Of a DNA stretch of 64,000 nt, positions 11,562 to 24,055 are shown in pieces (positions within the stretch are counted from its first letter, which is position 1; each line of letters starts with the position of its first letter). The position numbers and the translations under genes were made by a program. The notes under the pieces are model-generated. The model was not told the origin of the DNA. It worked only from the letters and a program-made list of their open reading frames with translations, and ran no database searches. The stretch is from Rhineura floridana (taxonomy: Eukaryota > Chordata > Lepidosauria > Squamata > Rhineuridae), in contig NC_084480.1 of assembly GCF_030035675.1 (NCBI RefSeq), forward strand, positions 246,003,981 through 246,067,980, in the 5' to 3' direction.

Positions 11562-14250
11562 TTATTACCTGCCCTTCACCGTAAAGATCCCAGAGTAGGT
11601 TAAAAGTTTAAATACAACATTAAAACTATTTAAAACAATTTACAAAAGTAGGCTAGTCCTTAAATATCTCTCTCTCAAGTGCTAAAGGCCAGGATAAAGA
11701 GGCGTGTCTTCAGCATTCACCAAAAACTGCATAGTGACGGTGCCAGATGCATCTCTGCAGGGAAGGAGTTCCACAACTTAGGGACTGCCACAGAGAATGC
11801 CCGTGCTTGGGCCACTTCCCCCTCCCCAGGATTCTGAAGGTGGTGGAACTACCAAGTCAGCCCACTCTGCCGATTCCAAGAGGGTCTGTAAGGAAAGAAA
11901 GGGTATTTCAGATACCTTGGGCCTAAATTGTTTAGGTCTTTAAACATTAATTTGAGCAGCTTGAATTGGGCCTAGAAATTAACTGGCAGCTAATGCAGAT
12001 GTTTTAGAAAAGGGGTTATTTGAGTTCTAAATGGAACCCCAGCGAGTAATCTGGCCTCTGCATTCTGGACCAGCTGAAGTTTCTGAGTTGTCTTCAAGAG
12101 CAACCCTATGTAGAGGGCATTACAATAATCCAATCTAGAAGTTATCAGAGCATGGAGTACTGTGTGGCCAAGTCATCTCTGTCCAAAAGGGACTACACAG
12201 CTGGCCAACCAAACGGAGCTGGAAAAAGGCAACCCTTACCATCAAGGCTACCAGAGCATCCAGTGACGGTGTTGAATCCAGGAGCACCCGGCAACTGCAG
12301 ACCTGCTCCTTCCAGGGGAGTACAACTCCATCCAGAACAGGCCATCTCCCCACCTCCTGGACTTAAGAGCTTGGGATACATAACACCTCTGTCTTTTCAG
12401 GATTCACCCTCAATTTATTAGCCCACATCCAGCCCATAATCACTTTCAAGCACTAGTCTAACACCTCAGCCACCTCTCCAAATTCAAATAGAACACGGAG
12501 AGAGAGAACTGAATATCATCTGCATATTGATGGCACCAAATCTCCTGATGACAGCTCCCAGCAGCTTCATATAGATGTTAAATAGCATGAGAACAAGATG
12601 GAACCCTGCGTAACACTACAGGACAGCACCTATGGTGCTGGACAGTGGCCTCCTATAGCTACTTTCTGGAAACATCTCTGGAGGAAGGAGTGGAATCACT
12701 GAGGCACACTGCTCCCAATTACACCTTCCTGAGCCACTCCAGAGGGATACTTTGGATCAACGATATAAGTGGCTGAGAGGTCAAGAATGAGCAGGATCGC
12801 ACTTCTCCCATATCTCTCCTGACAACTGTCATCAACCAACATGACCAAGGTGGTTTCCATACCATGGCCAGGCCTGAAACCAGAAGGAAATGGATCCAAG
12901 TAATCGATCTCTTCCAAACATGCCTGAAACTAGACTGCTACCACCTTCTTGTGCACCGTGCCTCAAAAGAGGATATTTACCACTGGACGATAGTTAATAT
13001 TTCTGGGCCCAGGGTGATCTTAAGGAGGGGCTGCACCACCACCTCCTTCAAGGCAGATGATACTTCTCCCTCCTCCAGGCAAGCATTAACCACTCCCTGG
13101 AACCACCCAGTCAATCCCCTGTAGAAGCCAAAAAGGGCAGGGATCAAGGGTGCAGGGGGTCAGCCACGTTTCTTCAACAGCTTGTCCACATCCTCAGGCC
13201 ACAACAATTGAAACTGAGCCAATATAGATGGAACAGACAGGGCACTGGATGCCTCCATTGGACTTGATCTAACCGTAGTATCTAACTCTGTATCTGAGCG
13301 ATTTTGTCCCTACAGTGCCTTGCAAAATTGTTGCAGTGGGCTGCCAAGGATGTCAGAGCAATGCTGTCATGGCTGGATGACAAAAGCCTATTCACCATTC
13401 AGAAAAGTTCTACGGAACAGCTATTGCATATGCAGTGGGGGCAGAGAAGTAAACTTTTTTCACCACTGCTGCTACTGCCACATGATAGGCACAGTGTTGC
13501 AACCTCACCCACATTCAGTCAGGCTCAAACTGAGTTTTGCGCCACCAATGCTCTAGTCACTGACTCTCTTGTTTCATTGCATGCAGATCACTAGAATATC
13601 AAGGTGACCTAAGTGCTCCATAGCGACGGCGAGGGCACTATCATGCTATCACTATCATGATAGCGAGGGAGCTATCATGTCAATGGCTCTACGCATCTCA
13701 CCATTCCACAGTGAGACAAGAGCCTCAGCAGGAGCATCAGCGATAGTTGGAAAATTCCTGGGAATCAGAAATCCATCAGATTCCATAAGACTCTAAGGAA
13801 AGGTAATCTCAATAGGCCCTCTACCATTGCAGGATGGTGTAGCAATGTTCAACACAAACCTCACCAGGAAATGGTCCATCCATGACAACTGACTTACAGC
13901 AAGCCCCCCAATCAGTGGAGTATTACTAATCCAGTCTGTGGCAAAGACCATGTTGAGGATATGCCTCACCACATGTGTTGGGGAACTGATATACTGAGAC
14001 AGCCCCATAGTTGTCTGTTATAGGACTGGGGGGGTTGGGATGATGATCTCTTTGGGTCCCCCTTTCCAGCCACTGGTATTGAATCTGTACAGATGCAGTT
14101 AGCAGAGACACCTGCTGAACTAGTCAAACAAGTTCCTTCATAAGCCAATTAGTCCAGCCAGGGCTGTCCTGTGCCCCATTAACATTTATAAGGATTTGGC
14201 CAGGAGAACAAGTGTTGCCATGGGAATTAGGGCATCCCTCCCTCCTCACC
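11562..14250 (-). mobile_element. Old L2-clade LINE, nearly full length, heavily decayed
   Basis: Read on the minus strand from 14,250 down: an endonuclease C-terminal region (MGLSQYISSPTHVVRH, then SWMDHFLVRFVL at about 13,830-14,000), then a reverse transcriptase remnant ([20 protein letters not shown], then LLILDLSA at about 12,700-12,920), then the C-terminal and 3' UTR region ending in an (ATA)n tail at about 11,562. Multiple frameshifts and stops break every domain. The 5' boundary is uncertain and may reach 14,700. It shares its sequence plan with the copies at 20.8 and 27.9 kb but is more diverged, so it is older. Confidence 0.75.
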
Positions 14251-14900
14251 TGCCTGGAGCTGGGGGCAGATTTTCAGATAGTCTGAGTTAAAGGTGGGAA
14301 CTAAAAAGACACACCAAGAATAGTGTTCTCTGTGCTCAGTCCCAAAGCTATTTCTTTGGAGGGCTCCCCTAGAAACCTGATGGGAACCAAGATCTGTGGG
14401 AGTGCTGAGAACCCCAACATCTTATGCTCAGATTGTGTATGTGTGTAGATAAACCATATATCATAAAGACATCACAGTCTCTGCTGACCTTCACTGCAAG
14501 GAAACCAAACCCGGGAAAGAGCAGAACCTCCTGGAAGTCTCTCACCTCTCAGAGATTGGGGCATGTGCAACATTATAATGCAATACTTCAAATGCAGAAT
14601 GAGGTGCCAGAATTAATGTTGGTGTGTACATTGAGAATACTCTTCTATTTTTCAAAGTTGACATCCAGCTTGACTTCTGCCCCCATTCCCAAGGGGACTG
14701 CAGATAGGTAACACACACTACAAGGCTATATTTCCCTCAAAGACAGAGAGGCTTGAACAAAAGTTGGTGTTAATGTTCAGCACACCAGAAAAGTTGCAAA
14801 ACATGCTTTACTAACCTTTGCCTCTGTATACACTGAATACTGGTCAGATTGGTGCAGCGGATATAATTTCTCAAGCTATATTGTTTTGTTTGGTCTCCAG
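14251..14900. other. Intergenic sequence upstream of the candidate exon
   Basis: The first few hundred bases may be the decayed 5' end of the neighbouring L2. From about 14,720 nothing is identifiable except the TTTTGTTTGGTCTCCAG acceptor-like end. Confidence 0.35.
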
Positions 14901-15009
14901 AAGAATTCAGTAAACTTCTTAGACATATCAGACCACAACAGCTTTTTATAGCTGAACTAAAAGATAGATTGGAATATCTTAGCAGTAGAGTTATTCCTCA
15001 TTGGTTTAG
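14901..15009 (+). CDS. Candidate orphan exon, unrecognised gene
   Basis: A 109-nt segment is bounded by a strong acceptor (TTTGGTCTCCAG) and a consensus donor (AG then GTATGT at 15,010). One frame is open throughout: EFSKLLRHIRPQQLFIAELK, then DRLEYLSSRVIPHWF. It would enter in phase 1 and leave in phase 2. The peptide looks like amphipathic helix and carries no repeat signature I know. I do not recognise the protein, and no human gene lies between RBBP8 and CABLES1. It could be an exon of a gene absent from mammals, a pseudo-exon or chance. No partner exons were found. Confidence 0.25.
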
Positions 15010-15029
15010 GTATGTTATTCATTTGGTTA

Positions 15030-15720
15030 CATTTAAATTCCACTTTTCTTTCGTCATGGATTGGCAGTCTCTCATCCATGGCCCAACCATAGACCTCCTT
15101 AACTTCAACAAGGTGGTGGTCTCATATACCTTCAGATCATACTGTGGTTCATTATATACCAATTGTTGGCACAAAGGCCCACAAAGTGGTAAACAGCATA
15201 TCAATACAAAAGAAAAATACAATAAAAGTACATTCAATCAATCAAAACTATATAAAATGAAAAAATACCCACCTATCACACTGGATATGCATTTGTGAGA
15301 TGTATTTATCACAAATGCAGGTCCCCAGTATTCCACCACTCACTTGAAAGCCAGGTTAACTCAAACCAACCCCCTCCCAATCAAAGATAACACCCATACG
15401 CAACCAATTGCCTGAGGAGTACGCTCATCACACCCCTTTGGGCTACTTCATCATCAATGATAGCCTCCAAATAAATAGGCTTCCTCCCTGGAAACCACCT
15501 ATAGCTGTTGCACTTAACAGGAAGGCTAGCTCACCAAAACCTCTGGCTCTTGAAATAGGCTGCTGTTCTCCAGGTACAGCAGAAATGGGCTGGAGAGACT
15601 AAAGTTGTTATCCATCTTCCAGCCAGCAACAGTCCTGCTACCAATACCTACTTCCTCTCAGTCGAACAGCAGCCTCCAAATGAACAGCTACAGCTCTCCC
15701 AACAGCAGACTGAATAACAG
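15030..15720 (-). mobile_element. Unclassified retroposon tail (LINE-like 3' region)
   Basis: Minus-strand words such as CACAAAGTGGTAAACAGC and an A-rich end resemble LINE 3' UTRs of the L2 type, but no coding part is present. Boundaries are approximate. Confidence 0.35.
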
Positions 15721-15726
15721 GGATTA

Positions 15727-15800
15727 CAGTAATACCTCAGTTAACGAAGTAGATGAGTTCCTGCACTTTATGTCTTGAACAGAAACTTTGGTACCAGAGG
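15727..15800 (+). mobile_element. Half of a Tigger-like MITE
   Basis: TA then CAGTAATACCTCAGTTAACG matches the general Tigger/pogo TIR style. No matching right TIR is seen, so it is one end only. Confidence 0.4.
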
Positions 15801-15905
15801 TAGGGATAACATGGAAAGGATAGGGATACTCTCCCCCTCCCCCCTGAATCTTATTGGAACCTTCCTTCCCCAGCCCTGGGAGATAGTAAGAGATCTCGTC
15901 AATGC

Positions 15906-16045
15906 AAAGCAAACACACAGGCTTGTCAATTTTACTCCAGCAAAGGCACAGGCTTGAAAGTTTATCCATAGGAAAGCAAACAAATGCTAGTCAGTTTCAC
16001 CTTACAGCAAAGGCACAGGCTTGAAAGTTACTGTCCACAGTAAAG
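15906..16045 (+). repeat. Two-copy direct repeat, about 68 bp
   Basis: The words AAGCAAACA and CAGCAAAGGCACAGGCTTGA with AAGTT recur at a spacing of about 68 bp (15,935 and 16,003). This is a local tandem duplication or part of a degraded DNA transposon. Confidence 0.5.
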
Positions 16046-17034
16046 GGAAGCTAATCAGTTTCAACTTAAAAAACCCTTCCTTAAAAGGAACTTCATTCCT
16101 CGAGAATTCCTCAACTGAGATATTCCTGTACATTCAAGCTGACAAGTCTCCATACTCTTTTATTTCTATGCTGATGTTTGATTATTTATTATCATTTAAG
16201 CAAAGGGAGGTTTTTGGTTTAACTTGACTCTTGTTTGTCTATTTGTAATTCATTATCTCCCTTCAAGATGAAGTCAGAAAACATGATATGGATATTCAGG
16301 ACATAATTCTACTTTTAAATAAATTATAAGCATGGTCTAGACAAAGTTGAGTACATATTAATTCCCAATTATTTCCATGGGAGAGTTAGGCATGTTCTTA
16401 GCTCCCTCCAAGTAAATATGTGGAATTTAAAATGGCTTAATTTTTTTAAGTACTTTGTATTACTTCCTGATCTTCATACCCATCTTCTCTCCAGTAGGAG
16501 ACAAGTAATATAAGTTAAATACAGACTGCAAATTTCAAGAGCTTTTGCAGTCATGCTAACAATGTGCAGCTTTCATATTGACTTGATCCAATGTTTAATT
16601 TAACCCAATTGTCTTTTGGCCTGTGCAAAACCAATCTGCCCTTCAGAACTTATTCTACACATGTAGTGTGGTTATACTTAAATGTACTATGAGCTAAGAT
16701 ATGAACAACCCTTTTGCCAGTGTTTGCAGTCCCGTCATGAGAAATCAAACTAAGACATTTTTAATTAACTATTGTTTTCTGTTTCATTGAAACTTGAAAA
16801 CTATGGTTATGAGCTTCAGAACAAGCCAGGATAGTTTCCTGGTTCTGATGAAAAGGGAAACTATGGTTAAATAGTGCCTTCCTGGCCCATGCCACAAAGA
16901 GAAGAGCAAAGGAGCTGTGGGCTCAGGCAAAAGGTTTTTCCATATTTTGGTTCATTAAGCTAAAATGTAATCATTCCCAGGCAGTAAGTTAACCAGCCAT
17001 TAGTTAGGAGCAAATGTCTGATTAATTCGTATCA
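16046..17034. other. Intergenic, no feature recognised
   Basis: AT-rich, with no repeat or coding signature I can name. Confidence 0.4.
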
Positions 17035-17167
17035 TGCTGTGTACACACCATACATTTAAAGAACATTTTCCTCCCAAAGAATTATCAAAACTGTAGTTTA
17101 CCTTTAAGAAATGTCAGTTCCAAAGATTATTTGAGAAAAGTAATGTGCTTTAAATGTACAGGGTGGT
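17035..17167. mobile_element. Short hAT-type MITE, about 130 bp
   Basis: The left end CTGTGTACACACCATACATT and the right end CTTTAAATGTACAGGGTGG form inverted termini around a core with CCCAAAGAATTATC and ACTGTAGTTTACC. The same termini occur at 62.8 kb. Confidence 0.55.
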
Positions 17168-17334
17168 GGTACTCAATGCTAGTTCTACTCAGAGTAAACC
17201 CATTAAAGTTAATAGACATGACCAACTTAATGTCAATGGGACTACTCTGTGTCAAAGTAACAGCAGTCAGCATTAGCAGACTCAGAGGATGATGTGCCAA
17301 CTTGAGAGTTTCTATGGATGTTCTGAGACACCTA

Positions 17335-17625
17335 ATTTATTTTAGAAAGTTTCTACCCTGCCTTTGGTCCCAAAAAGCCCTGCCCCAAGAGCAGCCCTGT
17401 GTATTCCAATCTGGATGTGACCAGCTCATGAGAGTCAGTGGCCAGATCTGCATGACCCAGGAAAGGGCACAGCTGGTGCACAAGGCACAAGTTCCTTGGC
17501 ATTACAAGAAAATGAGAGAAAGAGCTAGGTATCAACTGCACATTGATGACACCCCTCTCAGAATGCCCAAATAAGTTTTCCTAGCAGTTTTATGAGGATG
17601 TAAAACAGCATGAAACAAGCTGTAA
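17335..17625 (-). mobile_element. L2-clade LINE fragment, degraded
   Basis: CATTGATGACACCCCTCTCAG, then AGCAGTTTTATGAGGATGTA, matches the minus-strand L2 sequence seen at 8.7 and 12.5 kb (the segment around the YADD-proximal region). The apparent open frame across it is incidental. Confidence 0.5.
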
Positions 17626-18055
17626 AAACAAAAAGAGATACTAGAAATGTATTCAAACACAGACCTAGGTTATACTGTATATTGTGCCTCCTGTACAATG
17701 CTAATCCATTTTGCAGCATCTGAATTCTTGTTATACGGATCTGAAACTTGTGTTTCCTTTAGAGTTTATTCTTTATAGACAACCTGCTGTTTGGTCTTTC
17801 AATTTGTTTCAATGCAATAATCATAAGCTTGGGCATTTAAAAAAAAGTATGTTAAGCTTGTTTGTAATTATGAAAATTATACTGTCTACATCAGGATCAA
17901 TTCCACCCAGGAACACAGCACTGGCAATTAGAATAATTGCCACTAAGCTGCAATCGTCTGTACTTGGAATAAGCTTCACTGAACTCAGTAGGGCAGGGTT
18001 ACAAGTAAATGTATATAAAATCAGGCTGAATGACAAACAGGTGGTAAAATGAATT

Positions 18056-18108
18056 TTGGGTCGCCATAAGTCGTAATCAACTTGAAGGCACATAAGAACA
18101 ACAACAAC
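18056..18108 (+). mobile_element. BovB / Sauria SINE tail fragment
   Basis: GGGTCGCCATAAGTCGTAAT, then CAACTTGAAGGCACATAAG with an (AAC)n end, is the 3' tail shared by BovB LINEs and Sauria SINEs. Confidence 0.7.
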
Positions 18109-19880
18109 ATATCTTATATACTAATAGCAAATTCAAATGTGGATCCTTCTGTACCCAAAATGGCACATTAACAAGTGGAGGTGTCAGCAAGCTTTGAGGA
18201 TCTGAAAGGTTTGCAAATGTACAAAAAGGTTTAGGGAGTGGGGAACCTAAGACAGAAAAACATCTTTAAAAAAAAACAACAGCCCACTGAGAACTGAGCA
18301 TGCTCACTGGGCATGGGATGCTGATTGACTGGGAGGGTATGGAAAACAGGCACGGATGGAATGATATATCCTGGAAGAAGACATGTCAGCTGGCTGGCTG
18401 GAACTCCTGAACTTCACAATGCAACATTTTCTTGCAGGTCCAGCTTGTTGTACTTATTAGTATGTTCTAGCACTTTGTCTCAAGGGTTGGATTTCTTTCC
18501 CAAATGTATCAGCTATGGCTCTGGTTTGCTATAACTATTGGTGCTATTTGCTGATCTTCTGCATGCCAGATAAATAGCTTTTACTCAGGGAGAATCCTAT
18601 CAAAATAAGCTAAGTCGAGGACGAAGTAGGTTACATGAGTGTGCTAAGGCTGCACATGTCCCAAATCCCTTTCTTATGACCAACCAAAATGTCACAAACT
18701 AGTGAGGAAGCTTTTGAGTCCACCAGACAACCAATGTTCAGAAATCACTATAGATAATGAATCAAAGAAGCTGCCACTGATCTTAATGCATTATGGTAGC
18801 TCAATTTGTTAGCACAACAGAAGCCCCTATGTGTAACCTTAACACACACATTTTACTATGTTTGTAAAATGTAGCAGGTATAATATGGGAGAACATTTTA
18901 AAGTAATATTTTTCAGGAATTACTTGGATTGCAGTGGATGCAGATTCCATGAGGGTCCTAATCACCTATAGAAGGCCTGAAAAGTTTTAACTCATACTCA
19001 TATAAAGGAAAGTCACACAAAAGTTTAGACATGCAATTTGATCCTATACGCATTTGCTCACGGGAAAGCCCCACTGAAGCTAATTGGACTTACTCCCAAG
19101 TAGGGATGGGGAGAAATTTGATATAGTTCACATTTAAAGTCAAATCTGTCAAATTTGCATTTTCTGAAACAATATGAGAACCAAAGCTCAGCCATCCTTT
19201 GAAATTCACACTTATCTGAGTTTTGCAATTCTCCAACCAACCAATGTTTACAAAATGCATGCAGTATACTGTATAAGGAAAAAGTGTGCATAAAAATGAA
19301 AATAACATACAAAATGTATTAAATTAGGAGAAATTACTTGCAAAAATGTATACATTAGTCAAAACTTTGTACAAAAATGTGTTTATTAGGAGAAACTCAC
19401 ACTAAAACTCTCAAGAATTTTAACGAGGATTAAAAAAAACCTCAGATGGCTGCAGAAAATTTCTGGAGAACTGAATTTAAGATTGGAAAAATTAGAAACT
19501 GAGAGAACCAAAATGGACACAGTTGAGCGGAGACCTTTGAGTAACAAACAACTAACCAATCTAATAATAATAATTAATAGTTATTTACCCATTAGAAAAA
19601 GTTTTCTGCATGGAAGAAAATGGTGAAGGTTTTTGGGATCAGGGGCTCTTTCTGCGAGATCAGAACTCTCTGGAGGATGGTTGTAGGCTGTCAGTTGCCT
19701 CTTCTTGTGCTGTTGATATCACTTCTGGTAGCTTGATCTTATCAATGATAAAATGACATCTATAAATGGCAAGCAGCGGTGCATGTAGGCCTATCCCACT
19801 TGTCTTAGGTAACTGCCACACATTACCTTTTGCTGCATTTTGGGTAGAAGGGTGGCAACCTCCCTGATAGCCCTTAACAT
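18109..19880. other. Intergenic, mostly unclassified
   Basis: One copy of the short palindromic repeat is at about 19,045-19,105. Around 19,110-19,530 is a very AT-rich stretch, rich in AAAATGTAT-like words, that may be an old repeat. No gene is seen. Confidence 0.4.
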
Positions 19881-19881
19881 T

Positions 19882-19936
<55 letters not shown>
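19881..19936. repeat. (TTTC)n microsatellite
   Basis: About 14 tandem TTTC units sit directly against the tail of a minus-strand L2. They probably grew from that element's A-rich 3' end. Confidence 0.9.
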
Positions 19937-19937
<1 letters not shown>

Positions 19938-20240
19938 ATTTAACTTGTATCCCGCCCTTCCTCCCAGCAGGAGCCCAGGGCGGCCAACAAAGCACTAAAA
20001 ACACTTTAAAACATCATAAAAACAGGTCTTAAAATACATTAAAACAAAACAGCGTTAAAAACATTAAAAAAAAACAACTTTAAAAAAGGGTTAAAAACAT
20101 TATTAAAAAACATGTTAAGCAATTCTAACACAGACGCAGACTGGGATAGGTCTCAACCTAAAAGGCTTGTTGAAAGAGCAAAGTCTTCAAAAGGTGCCAA
20201 AAAGATAGCAGAGATGGCGCCTGCCTAATATTCAAACATG
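19937..20240 (-). mobile_element. L2-clade LINE 3' end
   Basis: The reverse complement of the 3' UTR of the L2 at 27.9-31.6 kb. Shared words include CCCGCCCTTCCTCCCAGCAG, AGCCCAGGGCGG, GACTGGGATAGGTCTCAACC and AAAGTCTTCAAAAGG. The close match suggests the same, relatively young, subfamily. Confidence 0.8.
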
Positions 20241-20750
20241 TGGCACAAATGACCACCTTACTCTCCCAACTTCATCCCCATCCTGCAAAGGCATATCGGC
20301 ACCATGCCATCCTAGTACAGAACATGCAACTAGGCTGCAGTGTGGTAACAAAGGTATGAGTGTCTCTAATATCATCTTGAGAACCTATCACAAGAGCTTG
20401 TTGTCTGCTATCAACGGCAGGACAGGTGCAGTAGCCGGAACATCTGCAAAGCAAACTTTTTCCACCTACTATTGTTCTGCCTTTGCTACTGCCCTCCCTA
20501 TAAGGACAAGAGAGCCCTCCGCTATTTCTGAAAGAAGACCTACACCCCCACTGATATGTAGCAACTGGCGTTGAAGCCAAGACTCCTGAGTGGGGGAGGA
20601 GTGGGAAATTCCCCAAACATAACTGATATTGGGCTAGGGAAGGAGCTGTTTTTGGTTTTTATTTTTTATTTCTCTTATCTGCTGGATGGTGGGTAAGGAA
20701 TTTTTTGTTTGCTTTGGCAACCAGGAGCTGTTGTTATAGTTATTATAGTC
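20241..20750. other. Intergenic, unclassified
   Basis: No convincing gene. Overlapping short open frames on both strands lack any known domain. The end may be the 5' region of the following L2. Confidence 0.35.
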
Positions 20751-23700
20751 TAACATCTGCCTGGGAGATTAAATTCTGGACTGCTCTGGGGTAGCAGAGG
20801 GGAGCTTAATTTCAGTGGTCTCAGGTAGGGGGAGATATGATGTTGGATCAAGGGTGAGCCAGTTGAGGGGAACTCAATCCAGATGTCTGAAATCTGGGCC
20901 ATGGCATAAACATTTACAGCCTGTGCCGTGTTCCAATCCTTTTTCCAGCCAAAGGTTTGGTAGGGCTATGCCAACTTGTCCTTGGGTCTCCGGGGGCTAC
21001 TTGCCAACGCCAAATCAGTCTATAATAAGATCTCTCTCATCTACAATTTAATCGAGGATGGGGATGCTGACCTGGCCTGTATAACTGAGATCTGGTTGGA
21101 GGGCAGGGTGGGGTTAGCCTCTCCCAGTTGTGCCCACCCGGGTACTTGGTTCAGCACCCAGGTAGGCTTGAGGGCCAGGGAGAGGGGTTGCTGTGGTTTA
21201 TAGGAATACCATCTTGCTCTCCAGGTTCCCTGTTCGTTTGAGTGTCAATCTGGAGTGTCTATACCTTGTGTTAAGCCAGAGGGACAGATTGAGGATTCTG
21301 TTGGTGTACTGTCCGTCCTGCTGCTCAACAGTCTCCCTACCTGAGTTGACAGACATGGTTTCAGACATGGTTTCAGACATGGTGTTGAGGACCCCAAGAT
21401 TGTTGGTCTTGGGTGATATCAACTTTCATGCTGAGTGCGCTTTGACTGGGGCAGCTCAGGACTTCATGGTCTCCATGACAACCATGGGGCTGTCCCAACA
21501 GATCATCAGGCTAACACATGTAGCAGGGCACTCTGGATTTGGTTTTCTCAGTTGGACAGAGAGAGGGTGATCTGAAGGTGGAGGACATAAAAACAGTCCC
21601 TGTGTCACAGTCAGATCATCTGCTGATGAGCTTTAGACTTAAAGTGGCCTTTTCCCTCTGCGAGGGTTGGGGACCTATTAAGATGGTCCGCCCACAGAGA
21701 CTGATGAATCCTATTGGTTTTCAGAGAGCTCTGGGGAGTTTTGAAGTTGGCATGGTTGGCTCTTCTATCAAAGCCCTGGTTGATCTGTGGAATACAGAGA
21801 TGACCCAGGTGATTGACACGATTGCATCTGAGTATCCTCTCCCATCTGGCAGAACTCAGAAAGCTCCATGGTATATCCTGGAACTAAGAGCAATGAAGTG
21901 AGAACGGAGACAGTTTGAGCGCAGGTGGAGAAAAACTTCTAATAAATGTAACCGAACACTGGTACATGCTCATGTTCAAGCGTACTCAATAGAAGTAAAG
22001 GAGGCAAAGAAAACTTACTTCTCCACTTCCATTGCATCCTCAGTTTGCTGTCCAGCAGAGCTGTGTAGCGTGGCTAAGGGCTTATTACATACAGGCCCTG
22101 AGGAGGTGGTACAGCCATCTAAAGCCCACTGTGACATGTTTCCTAAGCATTTTGAAGATAAAATCGCTTCCATCTGCCACTTGTATCTTGGATCCTTGCC
22201 TTTCGTGGCTGATAATATCTGCCAGGAAGGGGAGAGGTGGGTGGGCCAGAGAGATAATTAATGCTTCTCTCCAAGAAGGAGTGGTCCCAGGCTCTGAAGG
22301 AGACAGTAGTAAGATCACTCCTGAAGACACAGAAGATCCTAATAATTTTAGACCAGTAGCAAATGTCCCCTTTCTGGGCAAGATTATTGAGAGGTTGGTT
22401 GCCAACCAGATTTAGGTACTCTTGAGAAGACAGATTTTCTAGATCCATTTTAATCAGGATTCAGGCCTGCCTTGGTTGCCCTGTACTGTGTTGCCCTCTC
22501 TGTGTCAGGAGAGACAGGGGAAGTGTGACTCTGTTGATCCTCCTTGATCTTTTAGCAGCATTGGATACCATTGACCATGGTATCCTTCTGGAGCAACTGT
22601 GAGTTGGGTGTTGGGGGCACCACATTGTGGTGGTTCCGTTCTTACTTGGGTGGCCGGCTCCAGAAGGTGGCTCTTGGGGAGCATTGCTCAGCTCCATGGT
22701 TTCTCCAATATGAGGTCTGCAGGGGTCAGTTCTGTCCCCCATGTTGTTTAACATTTATGTGAAACCGCTTAATGGGGTCATATGGAGTTTTGAAGTGCAT
22801 TGTCATGAATATGCTAATGGCACACCGCTCTATTTCTTCTTTTAATCTTCTGCAGGTGAGGCAGTGGATGTGTTGAATCAGTGCTTGGTTGTGATAATGG
22901 ACTGGATGAGGGCCAATAAACTGAAGCTTAATCCAGACAAGACTGAGATACTGTTGATTGGTGGTTCCTCTGACCGGCTGAGTAGTGTGTGGCCTGCTGT
23001 AGATGGGGTCACACTCCCTCTGAAGGAGTGAGTTTGTAGTTTGAGGATTCTCCTGGATCCACTGCTGTCACTTGAGGCACAGGTGGCCTCACTGGCATGG
23101 AGTGCCTTCCATCAGCTTAGGCTGGTGGCCCAATTGTGACCATACCTGGACAGGGATAGCGTGGCTACAGTAATCTATACTCTAGTAACTTCAAGGCTGG
23201 ATTGTTGCAATGCACTTTACATAGGGCTGGTTTTGAAAACAGTTTGGAAGCTTCAATTAGTGCAGAATGCAGCTGCCTGATTGTTGATGGGTTTAAGGTG
23301 GACAGAGCATATAACACCATCCTGTTCCAATTGTACTGGCTGCCTGTATGCTTCCAAGCCCAATTCAAAGTGCTGGTTTCGACCTATAATGCTCTTTATG
23401 GCCCAGGACCCCAATATCTTTTGGAATGCCTCTACCCGGACCCTTAGATCTTCCTGAGGCCCTTCTGCAGGCCCCCCCTCTGAGGGAGGCTCAGCGGGTG
23501 GTAAAAAGGGGGAGGACCTTTACAGTTGTGGCTCACCATCCATGGAATATGCTCCCCAGTGAGGTCTGCCTGGTGCCTTCATCGTCATTTTCTTGGGCCA
23601 GGTAAAAACATACCTTTTCTCCCAGGCATTTGATAGATTGAGATGATGTTTTACAGGAATACCCCAATTTAAGTACTTTAAGTACTTCACTTTAAGTACA

Positions 23701-23922
23701 TTTTCACTTTACATACACGCTTCGGTCCCATTGTGTATGTTAATGAGGGGAATTCCTGTATTTTAATACATTGCCAAACATTCCTGTGGCTGCTTGGGGG
23801 TACTATTGCTATTGTTTTGTTGTTGTTTATTCTTATGTGTTTTATTTGTTTTTGTTTGAACATTGTGTAAGTCGCTTGGGGACTTTCGGGTATCAAGCAA
23901 ATTAATGATGATGATGATGATG
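20751..23922 (+). mobile_element. L2-clade LINE, near full length, inactive
   Basis: Domains in order: an endonuclease (NAKSVYNKISLIYNLIEDGD, LACITEIWLEG at about 20,995-21,110; LGDINFHAE at about 21,409; SDHLLMSFRLK at about 21,614), a linker, the reverse transcriptase (about 22,330-23,000) and a C-terminal region (about 23,000-23,450). The 3' UTR ends in (ATG)n at about 23,922. The catalytic YADD box reads YANG at about 22,808, so the copy is dead besides having several frameshifts and stops. A Tigger-like MITE sits in its 3' UTR. Confidence 0.82.
23654..23758. mobile_element. Tigger-like MITE, 105 bp, nested in L2 3' UTR
   Basis: TIRs CAGGAATACCCC and GGGGAATTCCTG are flanked by TA on both sides (23,652-23,653 and 23,759-23,760). 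It interrupts the L2 3' region, so it inserted after that L2. Confidence 0.75.
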
Positions 23923-23923
23923 T

Positions 23924-24055
23924 CATAGTGGGGAACCAGTGGCCCTCCCATTATTGCTGGACCAAAGCTCCCATCATTCTTGACCATTGGCCATGCTGGC
24001 TGGGGCTTATTGGAGTTGTAGTCCAAAATATCTGGATGGCACCAGGATGGGGAAG
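23924..24055. mobile_element. hAT foldback MITE (GTGGGGAACC family)
   Basis: GTGGGGAACCAGTGGCCCTCC, then AGCTCCCATCATTCTTGACC, GGCCATGCTGGCTGGGGC and GGAGTTGTAGTCC, ending GGATGGGGAAGG. It is an imperfect palindrome matching copies at 49.6 and 53.6 kb. Confidence 0.65.

Noticed and set aside
17302-17574. Ninety-residue host open frame
   Set aside because: The DNA matches a degraded minus-strand L2 fragment.
17711-18052. Host exon after the TTTCCTTTAG acceptor-like site at about 17,752
   Set aside because: The open frame has no recognisable domain and no donor of matching quality; likely chance.
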